29,693 nt of DNA from Wenzhouxiangella sp. (GCA_021767625.1 JAASTB010000003.1:1-29693), one strand, 5' to 3'; counted from the first letter of the stretch, positions 7,465-15,689 are shown. Notes: generated by a model from the letters alone, not told the origin. A program made the numbers and translations.

Positions 7465-8487
7465 ATGACTGAACCCGTTCCCGAAACCATGCACGCGATG
7501 GTTTTCGAGGGGCCTGGCCGACCGCTCGAATTGCGTGAAGTCGGCGTTCCCGCCCTCGAAGCCGACGACCAGGTGCTGATCAGGGTGGAAGCCTGCGGCT
7601 TGTGCCGCACCGACCTGCATATCGTCGACGGCGAACTGGACGAACCGAAACTGCCGCTGATTCCCGGCCACCAGGTCGTCGGCCGTGTGGTCGCCACCGG
7701 CGGTCGCGCGGACGGCGTCTCGGTCGGCGACAGAGTCGGCGTTCCGTGGCTGGGCCGCACCGACGGCGATTGCCGCTTCTGCCGCAGCGGGCGTGAAAAC
7801 CTCTGCCAGTCCGCGGAATTCACCGGCTACACGATTGACGGCGGTTTCGCCGAGTACGCGCGCGCCCATGCGCCTTTCTGTTTTCCGCTCCCCCAGGCGG
7901 CCGCTCCTTTCGACATCGCCCCGCTGCTTTGCGCCGGCTTGATCGGCTACCGGACCTGGCGCCTGGCCGGCGGCGCGCGCAATAGCAATATCGGCATCTA
8001 CGGCTTCGGCGCCGCCGCACATATCCTCACACAGGTCGCGAACCACTTCGGCCAGTCGGTTTACGCGTTCACTCGCCCCGGCGACGAAGCAGCCCAGTCG
8101 CTTGCCCGCAAACTCTCAGTGGCCTGGGCCGGGGGCAGCGACGAGGCGCCGCCCGTCACGCTCGACGCCGCCCTGGTCTTCGCGCCCCTGGGCGAGCTGA
8201 TGGTCACCGCCCTGGATCACGTCGACCGCGGCGCGCCGGTGGTCAGCGGCGGCATCCACATGAGCGACGTTCCCGCCTTCGCCTACGAAAAGCTCTGGCA
8301 GGAACGCAGCCTGATGTCCGTCGCCAACCTCACCCGCCGGGACGGGGAAGAGTTTCTCACCCTGGCACCGAAGATCCCCGTGAAGACGACGGTGCATCGA
8401 TACGGGCTGGCGCAGGTCAACGACGCCCTCGAAGACCTTCGTCACGGTCGTTTTAGCGGCGCCGCCGTGATCGACCTGGCCGGTTGA
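7465..8487 (+). CDS. Zinc-dependent alcohol dehydrogenase family protein (MDR)
   Basis: Cytosolic NAD(P)-dependent oxidoreductase of 340 residues. The GroES-like domain carries catalytic zinc ligands Cys47 (CGLCRTD), His69 (PGHQ) and Cys156 (LLCAG). The structural-zinc loop has Cys103, Cys106 and Cys114 in the usual C-x2-C-x7-C spacing, but the first position is Asp100 instead of Cys. The residue after His69 is Gln70, where most relatives have Glu. The cofactor domain has the GIYGFGAAAH loop (about 177-186). The overall shape matches the TIGR02822-type family of uncharacterised alcohol dehydrogenases. GGATG lies just before the ATG. It stands alone, divergent from the DUF2845-like gene and convergent with the sulfotransferase. 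The substrate is unknown. Confidence 0.92.
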   Translation: MTEPVPETMHAMVFEGPGRPLELREVGVPALEADDQVLIRVEACGLCRTDLHIVDGELDEPKLPLIPGHQVVGRVVATGGRADGVSVGDRVGVPWLGRTDGDCRFCRSGRENLCQSAEFTGYTIDGGFAEYARAHAPFCFPLPQAAAPFDIAPLLCAGLIGYRTWRLAGGARNSNIGIYGFGAAAHILTQVANHFGQSVYAFTRPGDEAAQSLARKLSVAWAGGSDEAPPVTLDAALVFAPLGELMVTALDHVDRGAPVVSGGIHMSDVPAFAYEKLWQERSLMSVANLTRRDGEEFLTLAPKIPVKTTVHRYGLAQVNDALEDLRHGRFSGAAVIDLAG

Positions 8488-8493
8488 CTCGCA

Positions 8494-8558
8494 GTAGTGG
8501 ACCATGCGTAAAGCCAGGTAACACTCAGAGCCGCCGAACTTTCCGCATGGACCACTAC
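8494..8558. repeat. 15-bp inverted repeat between convergent genes
   Basis: GTAGTGGACCATGCG (8494-8508) and CGCATGGACCACTAC (8544-8558) are inverted copies with one mismatch, separated by 35 nt. The right arm includes the sulfotransferase stop codon. With no T-run and a long loop it is a poor intrinsic terminator. It could be a REP/REPIN-like element or a factor-assisted transcription boundary. Confidence 0.6.
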
Positions 8559-9331
8559 GGCTGCCACAGCGTGACACGCTCGCGCAAGGCTGCCAGATCC
8601 TCGGCGTACATCTCGGCAAGCACTCCTTTCTGTTCCTCGGACCAGGGATCGAAGGGCGGATGGCTTTTGCCGACCGGATATCGCTCGCGAATGGACAGCA
8701 GGCGACGCTTGCCGACCTTCGTTCCGGCAAAGCGCTCCAGTTCCTTCACGGCCCGGCCCGAGAATCCGGACTTGGGACGATTGCCCAACGACGGCGGGAA
8801 ACGCTCTACGGCACCCCCGGCGAAATCGCTGATGATGTCTTCGGAATGCGTTCGGTAATCTTCGTAGCACCACACGCGGATCGGCACACCGGGAAGCGCA
8901 TCCTGCAGTTCGATGACCAGGTCGGTCCAGCGCCTATGGGGCAAGTCCGGCTGAAAAGGCCGAACCGGATGGTGCCACAGCCGCTCTCCCCACGCGGAGG
9001 GCAGAAAGGTCTCGTAGCTGCGCACGCAAAGGAAAATGGTCAGATCGCAGTCGGCAAAATACTGCAGCGCCGAAGCGGGTTGCGGGTACATTTCCAGCGC
9101 ATTGGCGGTGGTGCCGAGGATATTCTCGTCGGAAAAGAGCCAGGTGCCGCGGTACCAGCGGTGCCAGGGCAGGATCAATCTGCCCTTTCGGACGCGCGAA
9201 GTCAGCAGGCGGCGCAATCGCTTGAGCGGCACGTAGCGGGTTCTTGCAGCCAGCCGGCAACGCGCAAGCGTCATCTGAAAGTGCGTGGTGGCGGTCTTGT
9301 GCGCGCCGATGTGAAACCGGATCCGGGTCAT
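8555..9331 (-). CDS. Sulfotransferase-like protein (P-loop, PAPS-dependent)
   Basis: 258 residues, no signal peptide. The N-terminus FHIGAHKTATTHFQ (about 6-19) is the 5'-phosphosulfate-binding loop of bacterial sulfotransferases. A central strand with LTIFLCVRSYETFLPSA matches the 3'-phosphate-binding region (Arg/Ser). In the family, sulfate is moved from PAPS to a sugar, lipid or polyketide hydroxyl. It follows the glycosyltransferase gene by 23 nt, so a joint role in decorating a glycan is likely. The acceptor is not predictable. No strong ribosome site was seen, which fits translational coupling to the upstream gene. Confidence 0.85.
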   Translation of the reverse strand: MTRIRFHIGAHKTATTHFQMTLARCRLAARTRYVPLKRLRRLLTSRVRKGRLILPWHRWYRGTWLFSDENILGTTANALEMYPQPASALQYFADCDLTIFLCVRSYETFLPSAWGERLWHHPVRPFQPDLPHRRWTDLVIELQDALPGVPIRVWCYEDYRTHSEDIISDFAGGAVERFPPSLGNRPKSGFSGRAVKELERFAGTKVGKRRLLSIRERYPVGKSHPPFDPWSEEQKGVLAEMYAEDLAALRERVTLWQP

Positions 9332-9354
9332 GCCGTGGCTGCCGCCGGCCGCCT

Positions 9355-10290
9355 TCAGGAACCGCCGTTGTCCAGGCCGTTGCCGCGTTCGCGCACGCGC
9401 AGCTGGGCCTGGCGCACCCGGGTACGCAGCCGACTGTGCACACCCTGCTTGCGATAGCGCCCCTTGGCCTGGTGACGAATTCGGTAGACCGAGGGAATCG
9501 CCACCGGTTCACCGGTGGTGCCCAGCAACCAGCGAAACGCGCGGTCTTCCTGCGCCTTGGCCCAGCGGTCGGTCGGCTGCTGGTAGACCGGAACATCCTT
9601 GCAGTAGCCGCAGGCCCGGGCCACGTCGCCGTGCGTGATCTGCAGCGGGCCGGTTGCCCGCGTACGTTCCTGCCGAACGAAACTCGCCGTTTCGATTTCC
9701 ACCAGTCGCGGCTCGCGCGCCGCCTCCAGTACGGGATCGCCAGGCTCGTACACCGGCGAGCAGAACTCATGGTCCGGGAACACCAGTGCCTGACGGCTGC
9801 CTTGCAGGGACTGGCCGAGACCATCGAGGCAGCCGGCGTGAAAGACCACGTCGCAGTCGGTGAACCAGATCCAGTCGGCGCGGCTGGCCAGCGCCGCCTC
9901 GTTGCGGCCGATGGAGCGCCGAAACAGCTTGGTCTTGTCGCGCGATTGCCAGTTCCAGGTGACGTTGGGCACGTCCATACCGCCGAAATACTCCAGCAGC
10001 CGAACGGTGTCTGCATCCTCGGGCGAATGGAAGACGGTCATCGTGACCACCACGTCCTCGGGCGGGTGATTGACCAGCGAGCTGAGCTGGTAAGCCAACA
10101 GGTGGGCATAGCGCCAGCAATGGCTGACGATTTCAAGGTGCAGCCTGCCCGTTTGCGCTACCCGTTCGGATTTCGACGGCGGCGGCGCCTGGAACCAGCG
10201 CGCTGGCAGCAGCCCGCTGGCCGCCAACCAGATGGCGCCCAGACGCAGTTTGTACCCCAGCCCCCCTGCCGAGGCGACGCGTTCAGGCAT
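9355..10290 (-). CDS. Glycosyltransferase, GT-A fold (GT2-like)
   Basis: 311 residues. A strand VVVTMTVFHSPED is followed by the donor-binding segment DWIWFTDCDVVFH, whose Asp-Cys-Asp is a DxD-type metal/nucleotide motif, and by a basic C-terminal tail. This fits a cytosolic glycosyltransferase using a nucleotide sugar. The N-terminus has a hydrophobic stretch (GAIWLAASGLLPARWF) that may be a membrane-associating helix. The ATG at 10290 is preferred over a TTG at 10308 because GGGGCAGG lies just upstream. Paired with the sulfotransferase (23-nt gap) and downstream of the LtaS-like gene. The sugar and acceptor are unknown. Confidence 0.82.
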   Translation of the reverse strand: MPERVASAGGLGYKLRLGAIWLAASGLLPARWFQAPPPSKSERVAQTGRLHLEIVSHCWRYAHLLAYQLSSLVNHPPEDVVVTMTVFHSPEDADTVRLLEYFGGMDVPNVTWNWQSRDKTKLFRRSIGRNEAALASRADWIWFTDCDVVFHAGCLDGLGQSLQGSRQALVFPDHEFCSPVYEPGDPVLEAAREPRLVEIETASFVRQERTRATGPLQITHGDVARACGYCKDVPVYQQPTDRWAKAQEDRAFRWLLGTTGEPVAIPSVYRIRHQAKGRYRKQGVHSRLRTRVRQAQLRVRERGNGLDNGGS

Positions 10291-10408
10291 GTGCCTGCCC
10301 CGGCGCAACGCGACAAACCAACGCTGATCGAGGATGCATTGGACGAGTGACGGAAATCATGACGGAGATCGGCGACCGGAACGCGCATAGACTAATCGTG
10401 GACTGCCC

Positions 10409-12022
10409 TCATGGCAAATGCTCCACGGTGGCGAAGTCACTCTTCAACCAGTGCCGGAGCCGGGAAACGGGTGGTGGGTCGTCGGCGTCGGCTGGCAGCA
10501 GGCCGGCTACGAATCCCCTGTCGACGAATCCGGCCAGCAGATCGCGATCGCCGCTGATCACGTGAATCGGAACCGCGGAACCCGCTTCCCTTCCGGTCAC
10601 CAGGGAGACTGGCTGGTGGTCACCCAGCACGATGAGGAGCGCCTCGCTCGGCAGGTTGCGGCGGGCCCAGTCGAAGGTCACTGCCAGAGAATAGGCCAGG
10701 CTCCGGACATACGCGCGGCGCATGCGCTCGGGATCGAACAGTAGAGCGGCCGCCCGCTCGCCCTCGCCGATCGAGGAGGAATAGACGCGTCCGCGCCCGA
10801 TGACGGAATGGTCTTCCAACGGCTCGATGACCGGCTGCCAGGGCCAGTGACTGCTGATCAAGGCAATCTGGGCGAAAACCGGGCCTTCCTGTTGCGGCCG
10901 GATGCTCTCGCTGAAAGTGTGCAAGGTGTACTCGTCCGGCATGGTCACCCAGCCCAGAGGCGGCCCTTCGTAGCCGAGATCCGCCGCGGCGTAGATGCGA
11001 TCGAAACCCAGCCTGTCGCCTTCCGGCCAGTCCATGACGATGGCCGGCGCTACATTCACTGTGGTATGACCCGTCAGACGAAAGTCGTCTGAGAGCAGAC
11101 CGATGTCGTTTTCAAGCAGCATCTCGTACCAGACCTGGCTGTCGATGGACAGACCGCTGAGCAGGCTCGCGTGCGACAACCAGGACTGACCGCCCCGTAT
11201 CGGGGCTTCCATTCTTCCGCTGACGGCCTCCAGGCCCGAGGCACCCAGACGCTCGGTCCAGCGACGAAGGAGCGGCTCGAGTCGTCCGGCCATGCGCGCG
11301 CGCTCGAGTGCGCTGCCGCCGTAGGACTCGATGAACACGACATAAACGTCCCGCCCGGCCAGGCCGGGCAGCGGGCCGGGCTCGAATTCCGGCGCATCCG
11401 CCGCGGCCATAAGGCGGGCATGCGCATCGCGTGTTGCCTCGAGGGACGCAGCCTGCGTCACCAGCAGACGCCAGGCCTGTGACTCGACGCCCGGCAGTTT
11501 GCCCGCCATCCAGGGCAAGCCGATCAATGCGCTTGCCAGGATGACCGCGGGCGCCGCCATCCCGGGAAGATGCACCTTCGGGCGCAGCAGGCGAAACATC
11601 GCCCAGGCGAGTGCGAGTACGGCGACTACAAGCACGACCGAGGCCAGGATGGCCTGCCACCATCCGAAACTGCCGTCAATCAGGTGGAATCCCGCGCGCA
11701 GCATCAGCGGATCGACGAACACGTTCAAGGGCCGCCCCAACACCGACTGGACCAGGGCGTCGAAGAACCCCGCCACGATCACAAAGGCCAGCAAACCGCC
11801 CAACGCAGCCCGCAGCAGAGTGGCGCGGCGTCTACCGGAAGCGACGGCCGCCCATGCCGGAAGCAGCAAGGCTTCGGGGGCAATCCAGACGCTGCCGATG
11901 ATTCCGTCTCGCCACCAGGCCGGCAACACCAGCAATGCATTGAGCACCAGGGCTGCCGCCAGAATGCGCAAGATCGCCAATGCGCCGATATCCGGTTTCA
12001 CTGTCGATGGCGCACAATGCAT
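10409..12022 (-). CDS. Inner-membrane sulfatase/alkaline-phosphatase-fold transferase (LtaS/phosphoethanolamine transferase-like)
   Basis: 537 residues. About five N-terminal membrane helices (within about 15-185) are followed by a large periplasmic domain of the alkaline phosphatase superfamily. Visible pieces: YVVFIESYGG (acidic metal ligand), RGGQSWLSHASLLSG (likely nucleophile region, Ser rather than the usual Thr), and VLGDHQP (Asp-His metal site). This matches proteins that move a phospho-alcohol group from a lipid to a glycan or lipid acceptor. It lies 118 nt upstream of the glycosyltransferase/sulfotransferase pair on the same strand and 41 nt from the divergent FkbM gene, supporting envelope polymer modification. 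Specificity is inferred only at the family level. Confidence 0.85.
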   Translation of the reverse strand: MHCAPSTVKPDIGALAILRILAAALVLNALLVLPAWWRDGIIGSVWIAPEALLLPAWAAVASGRRRATLLRAALGGLLAFVIVAGFFDALVQSVLGRPLNVFVDPLMLRAGFHLIDGSFGWWQAILASVVLVVAVLALAWAMFRLLRPKVHLPGMAAPAVILASALIGLPWMAGKLPGVESQAWRLLVTQAASLEATRDAHARLMAAADAPEFEPGPLPGLAGRDVYVVFIESYGGSALERARMAGRLEPLLRRWTERLGASGLEAVSGRMEAPIRGGQSWLSHASLLSGLSIDSQVWYEMLLENDIGLLSDDFRLTGHTTVNVAPAIVMDWPEGDRLGFDRIYAAADLGYEGPPLGWVTMPDEYTLHTFSESIRPQQEGPVFAQIALISSHWPWQPVIEPLEDHSVIGRGRVYSSSIGEGERAAALLFDPERMRRAYVRSLAYSLAVTFDWARRNLPSEALLIVLGDHQPVSLVTGREAGSAVPIHVISGDRDLLAGFVDRGFVAGLLPADADDPPPVSRLRHWLKSDFATVEHLP

Positions 12023-12063
12023 GACATGCTCGACTCTCGTTTCAGGCCCTCAGGACGCTGCTC

Positions 12064-12822
12064 GTGATCTTTCGGCGAATGATGGGCCTCGCCCGCTCCA
12101 TGTGGATCTATCGCCGCCCCGGAAGGCTCCGCGGCTTGGTGGCGCTCTACCGTCCCTTCGTGCCCGACGGCGGACTGGTCTTCGACATCGGCGCGCATCT
12201 CGGCGACCGCACGCGGGCCTTCCGCCGACTCGGGGCGCAGGTCGTCGCCCTTGAACCGCAGCCGGCGATGATGCGGTGGCTGCGGCGCTTTCACGGGCGC
12301 GATTCGAGCGTCATCCTGGACCAGCGCGCCGTCGGTGCCGCCCACGGCCGGGCTATCCTTGCACTGGACGCCGCATACCCCGCCGTTGCCTCGATTTCGC
12401 GTCCTTGGCGGGACGCGGTCACTCGCCACCATCCCGGATTCGCCCGGGTTGCATGGTCCGATTCTATCGAGGTCTCCGTGACCACCCTCGATGCGCTGAT
12501 CGAGCGCCACGGCGTACCCGATTTCTGCAAGATCGACGTCGAAGGTCATGAAGCCGACGTGCTGGCCGGACTGTCCGGTCCGTTGCCGGCGCTGTCGATC
12601 GAGTTCGTTTCCGGCGCCCTCGATCATACAGTCGCCTGCCTGGACCGCCTCGGCGAGCTCGGCCGCTATCGCTACAATGCCGTGATAGGGGAGAGACGAA
12701 GCTTTCTCTGGTCGCAGTGGAAAGGCGCCGACGCGATTCATGCCTGGCTCCGGGACGGCGCGGACGGCATCGCTTCCGGCGACCTTTACGCCGTGCTGGA
12801 GACCGGAAGGAGCGTAGACTGA
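12064..12822 (+). CDS. FkbM family SAM-dependent methyltransferase
   Basis: 252 residues. SAM motif I is VFDIGAHLGDRT (about 39-50), the acidic end of strand 2 is VALEPQP, and the family signature DFCKIDVEGHEADVL (about 157-171) is clear. FkbM proteins O-methylate sugars or other hydroxyls and are common in glycan clusters. A GTG start at 12064 is chosen because AGGA lies 8 nt upstream; ATGs at 12079 and 12082 are alternatives. It is divergent from the LtaS-like gene and is followed 4 nt later by the creatininase-family gene, so the two are probably one transcript. The acceptor is unknown. Confidence 0.88.
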   Translation: MIFRRMMGLARSMWIYRRPGRLRGLVALYRPFVPDGGLVFDIGAHLGDRTRAFRRLGAQVVALEPQPAMMRWLRRFHGRDSSVILDQRAVGAAHGRAILALDAAYPAVASISRPWRDAVTRHHPGFARVAWSDSIEVSVTTLDALIERHGVPDFCKIDVEGHEADVLAGLSGPLPALSIEFVSGALDHTVACLDRLGELGRYRYNAVIGERRSFLWSQWKGADAIHAWLRDGADGIASGDLYAVLETGRSVD

Positions 12823-12826
12823 CTCA

Positions 12827-13600
12827 ATGATCAAGCATTGGGGCGAGATTACCAGCCACGAACTCTGCGAACTGGCCGGACTGCGCCCGGTCGCCGCACT
12901 TGTGCTCGGGGCGATCGAACAGCACGGCCCGCACCTCCCGCTTGCCACGGACTGCATCATCGGAGAAGGCCTGCTCGCAAAGGCAGCAAGCGGACTCGAT
13001 GCGGCGCTGCCGCTGATCAAGTTGCCGACCCTGTCCATCGGTGCCAGCGACGAACACACTGCGTTCCCCGGCACACTGACCCTGCCGCCCGAGCAGATGA
13101 AACACCAGGTCGTGGCCATTGGGGAAGGCCTCGCGCGCGCCCGCATCGACCGACTCGTGCTGGTCAACGCCCACGGCGGCAACATCGGCTGGATGGACGA
13201 CGCCGCACTCGAACTCAGGCACCGTCGGGGAATGCTCGTCGTCAAGGCCAGCTACATGCGTTTCCAGCCCCCGAGCGGCCTGATCGACACCGGTGAACTG
13301 AGAGACGGCCTGCACGGCGGTTTGGCCGAAACCGCGATGATGCTGCACCTCGCGGCTGACCTGGTCCACATGGAGCACGCCCGGAATTTCGCCTCCCGTC
13401 ACCCGCACGGCGACCCGCTGCCGCCCCAGGGCGAAGCGCCCTGGGCCTGGCTGGCCGAGGATCTGAACGAAGCCGGCGTCGTCGGCGACGCGTCCGCGGC
13501 AACAGCGGATCTGGGTGCAAGACTGGTGGCCCACTACGCCGGCCGCCTCGCGACTATCCTCACTGAATGCCGGAACAAGGACTGGCGACCCGAGAACTGA
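12827..13600 (+). CDS. Creatininase family metal-dependent amidohydrolase (creatininase/ArfB/MftE superfamily)
   Basis: 257 residues, no signal peptide. The metal-site motifs are all present: EQHGPHLPLATD (Glu31, His33, Asp42), SDEH (74-77), NAHGGN (His116), and HGGLAET (His163, Glu168). The family includes creatinine amidohydrolase, the mycofactocin peptidase MftE, and the archaeal ArfB, which removes formate from the first pyrimidine intermediate of flavin/F420 synthesis. The ATG lies 4 nt after the FkbM stop. It is convergent (24-nt gap) with a GTP cyclohydrolase II gene, which makes an amide-hydrolysing step on a GTP-derived pyrimidine worth considering. No mycofactocin genes are seen. 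Family is secure; substrate is not. Confidence 0.87.
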   Translation: MIKHWGEITSHELCELAGLRPVAALVLGAIEQHGPHLPLATDCIIGEGLLAKAASGLDAALPLIKLPTLSIGASDEHTAFPGTLTLPPEQMKHQVVAIGEGLARARIDRLVLVNAHGGNIGWMDDAALELRHRRGMLVVKASYMRFQPPSGLIDTGELRDGLHGGLAETAMMLHLAADLVHMEHARNFASRHPHGDPLPPQGEAPWAWLAEDLNEAGVVGDASAATADLGARLVAHYAGRLATILTECRNKDWRPEN

Positions 13601-13624
13601 CATCGGGCCCTTTTGCCCCGGCGA

Positions 13625-14740
13625 CTATTTTCCGAGCACTTCGTCGAGCAGGTGCCCCGAGCGGCTGGCCTTGGCCTTGAGGTAGCGACGATTCTGGGGC
13701 GTGACCCGGCCGTACAATCCTTCTCGAGCAGCGACATCGACTCCGCCCTCGCTGAGCGCCCTTACCTTGGACGGATTGTTGGTCAGCAGTCGAACCCTGT
13801 CGATGGACAGGTCCGCGAGAATGTCCACGGCCACTCGGTAGCGGCGGTTGTCGTCGCCGAATCCCAGCACCCGGTCGGCCTCGACGGTGTCCAGCCCGGC
13901 GTCCTGCAACTCGTAGGCGCGCAGCTTGTTGGCCAGACCGATCCCCCGTCCCTCCTGTGCCAGGTAGAGCAGCACACCGCCGCCCAGCTCGGCGATGGCC
14001 TGTACTGCGTTCTGCAACTGCTCACCGCAGTCGCAGCGCAAACTGCCGAACAGATCACCGGTCAGGCACGACGAGTGCATCCGCACGGGCACCTCGTCCG
14101 GCCATTCGCTCGCGTCTCCAATCAGGACGGCAACGTGCTCTCGCAGGCCGTCGGGCTCTCGAAACAGCACGAACCGGGAATGAACCGACTGACTCAGCGG
14201 CACGTCCGCCTCGCTGACCCGGCGCAGCATGCCGACCCCCGAGTCGAAACAACGCTCGGCCAGGCGCGCCGGCACGCGCAGGATGCTGCCGTCGGCCACG
14301 GCGCGCTCCACGCCCACCCGGCGACTGCCGTCTATGCGCGCGGTGAGGGCTGCGGGAACCAGCAGGGCACGCCGCATCAGGGCCAGGGCGGCGCGCTCGG
14401 CCAGGCTGGCTGGCCGCGGCGCTTCGAACAGGTCCGACCGGGCGCCTTCGGCGGCAGCGGCTGCGCAGTAGAGGCTTTCGGCACTCAGCCCATCCCCGCC
14501 CTTGAGCGGGATTGACGCGGCGTCGGTATTCAAACCGAGACCCATGACTTCCATGCGGTGCCGGGTCAGGGTCAGCGCCGGGGCGCTGCCGGTCGTCTCG
14601 AGCACTTCCGCGAGGTTGGCGTCCCCGATCGACTCGATCGGATAGACCATGATGCTGTTCGCCGACCCGTCGCTGTCGTCGCAAACCACAACGGGCAGCC
14701 CCCGACGCAGATCGAATATCGCTCGCTCTACCTGTTGCAT
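13625..14740 (-). CDS. ribA: GTP cyclohydrolase II with a degenerate N-terminal RibB-like domain
   Basis: 371 residues. The C-terminal half (about 180-371) is a complete GTP cyclohydrolase II, converting GTP to 2,5-diamino-6-ribosylamino-4(3H)-pyrimidinone 5'-phosphate, formate and diphosphate. Zinc ligands are Cys225, Cys236 and Cys238 (SSCLTGD, RCDCGEQ); Tyr276 (RAYELQD), the Asp-Arg pair in GDDNRR, and LLTNNPSK are kept. The N-terminal half (about 3-175) begins like DHBP synthase (VERAIFDLRRGLPVVV), but the catalytic DDEDRENEGD block reads DDSDGSANSI and later RibB motifs are gone. It should therefore not make DHBP; similar extended RibA proteins exist in alphaproteobacteria. The ATG at 14740 matches the domain start; one at 14776 would overlap the divergent gene. 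It sits in a head-to-head pair with the RibD-like reductase, starts 34 nt apart. Confidence 0.88.
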   Translation of the reverse strand: MQQVERAIFDLRRGLPVVVCDDSDGSANSIMVYPIESIGDANLAEVLETTGSAPALTLTRHRMEVMGLGLNTDAASIPLKGGDGLSAESLYCAAAAAEGARSDLFEAPRPASLAERAALALMRRALLVPAALTARIDGSRRVGVERAVADGSILRVPARLAERCFDSGVGMLRRVSEADVPLSQSVHSRFVLFREPDGLREHVAVLIGDASEWPDEVPVRMHSSCLTGDLFGSLRCDCGEQLQNAVQAIAELGGGVLLYLAQEGRGIGLANKLRAYELQDAGLDTVEADRVLGFGDDNRRYRVAVDILADLSIDRVRLLTNNPSKVRALSEGGVDVAAREGLYGRVTPQNRRYLKAKASRSGHLLDEVLGK

Positions 14741-14774
14741 GGGCTTCTCACTGCCTGTGCCATTATGTCGTCTC

Positions 14775-15689
14775 ATGAACGACGAACCTAAGTCAAATGG
14801 GGCTGGATTGTGTGAATTGCCAGGCCTGCCGACCGCCCGGGACGACCGAACGGATGTCTCGGACGGGATCTGGAACGCGCTGATCACGGCCCGGAATCAC
14901 GACTGGGCGGGCGAGCCGTCACTCACTGTGCCGATCCCGGACGCTCAACTGCAGCTGTATCGTGCGGGCGGCTGGCATGCCGACGTTCGCCTCGATGATA
15001 GCGCAGCCGCCCTGCTCGACGTCCTGGCGCCTATCGCCACCGCCGGGCGAATCGTCGTCGCCCAGCTCGGCCAGAGCCTGGACGGCCGTATCGCCACGCG
15101 CACCGGCCACTCCCAGTACATCAACGGATCTATCGCCCTGGCGCACCTGCATCGCCTGCGGGCGCTGGTCGACGCCGTGCTGGTCGGCGCCGGCACGGCT
15201 TGCGCGGACCTGCCGCAGCTGACCGTCCGCAAAGTAACCGGCCCGGACCCCGTTCCCGTCATCATCGATCCCAGCGCTCGCGTGGGTGCCGACGGTCCCC
15301 TGTTCGAACAAGGGAAGGAACCGCGACGCTTGCTCCAGCTGATTGCCGAGGATGCGACGCCCCCGCCCGCGCCCGACCACGTCGAGCGCGTCCGGCTTCC
15401 GCTCGAAGACGGCGGCTTCGCCCCGGCCGACATTCTCGAAGCGCTGGCCGCGCGGGGCCTGCATCGTGTCCTCGTCGAGGGCGGCGCCGATACGATCTCC
15501 AGGTTCATGCATGCCGACGCACTCGATCGGCTTCACCTGCTCATCGCCCCGCTGATCATCGGGTCGGGACGCAACGGCCTCGACCTGCCCGCCATCGACC
15601 GGCTCGAGGAGGCGCGGCGCCCACGTATACGAAGCTTCGGCCTCGGCGATGAACTGTTGGTCGACGTCGAATTCGCAGCGAGAGACTGA
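14775..15689 (+). CDS. RibD C-terminal-type reductase, without deaminase domain
   Basis: 304 residues. The dihydrofolate-reductase-like RibD_C domain (about 92-300) is clear: VVAQLGQSLDGRIAT, HRLRALVDAVLVGAGTACADLPQLTVR, VLVEGGADTISRF and APLIIGSGRNG. Such domains use NADPH to reduce the ribosyl side chain of the GTP cyclohydrolase II product to ribityl. The zinc deaminase half of RibD is absent; instead about 90 residues of unrecognised sequence precede the domain. A stand-alone reductase acting before deamination is the fungal/archaeal order of flavin synthesis. Head-to-head with ribA (34 nt between starts), so shared regulation is likely. It is convergent with the membrane protein gene (21-nt gap). 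No strong ribosome site was seen. Confidence 0.87.
   Translation: MNDEPKSNGAGLCELPGLPTARDDRTDVSDGIWNALITARNHDWAGEPSLTVPIPDAQLQLYRAGGWHADVRLDDSAAALLDVLAPIATAGRIVVAQLGQSLDGRIATRTGHSQYINGSIALAHLHRLRALVDAVLVGAGTACADLPQLTVRKVTGPDPVPVIIDPSARVGADGPLFEQGKEPRRLLQLIAEDATPPPAPDHVERVRLPLEDGGFAPADILEALAARGLHRVLVEGGADTISRFMHADALDRLHLLIAPLIIGSGRNGLDLPAIDRLEEARRPRIRSFGLGDELLVDVEFAARD

Noticed and set aside
12827..13600. Mycofactocin gene mftE
   Set aside because: No mftA, mftB, mftC or mftD neighbours; family membership alone does not support it.
13625..14740. Annotation as bifunctional RibBA
   Set aside because: The DHBP synthase catalytic block is not conserved, so only the GTP cyclohydrolase II activity is supported.
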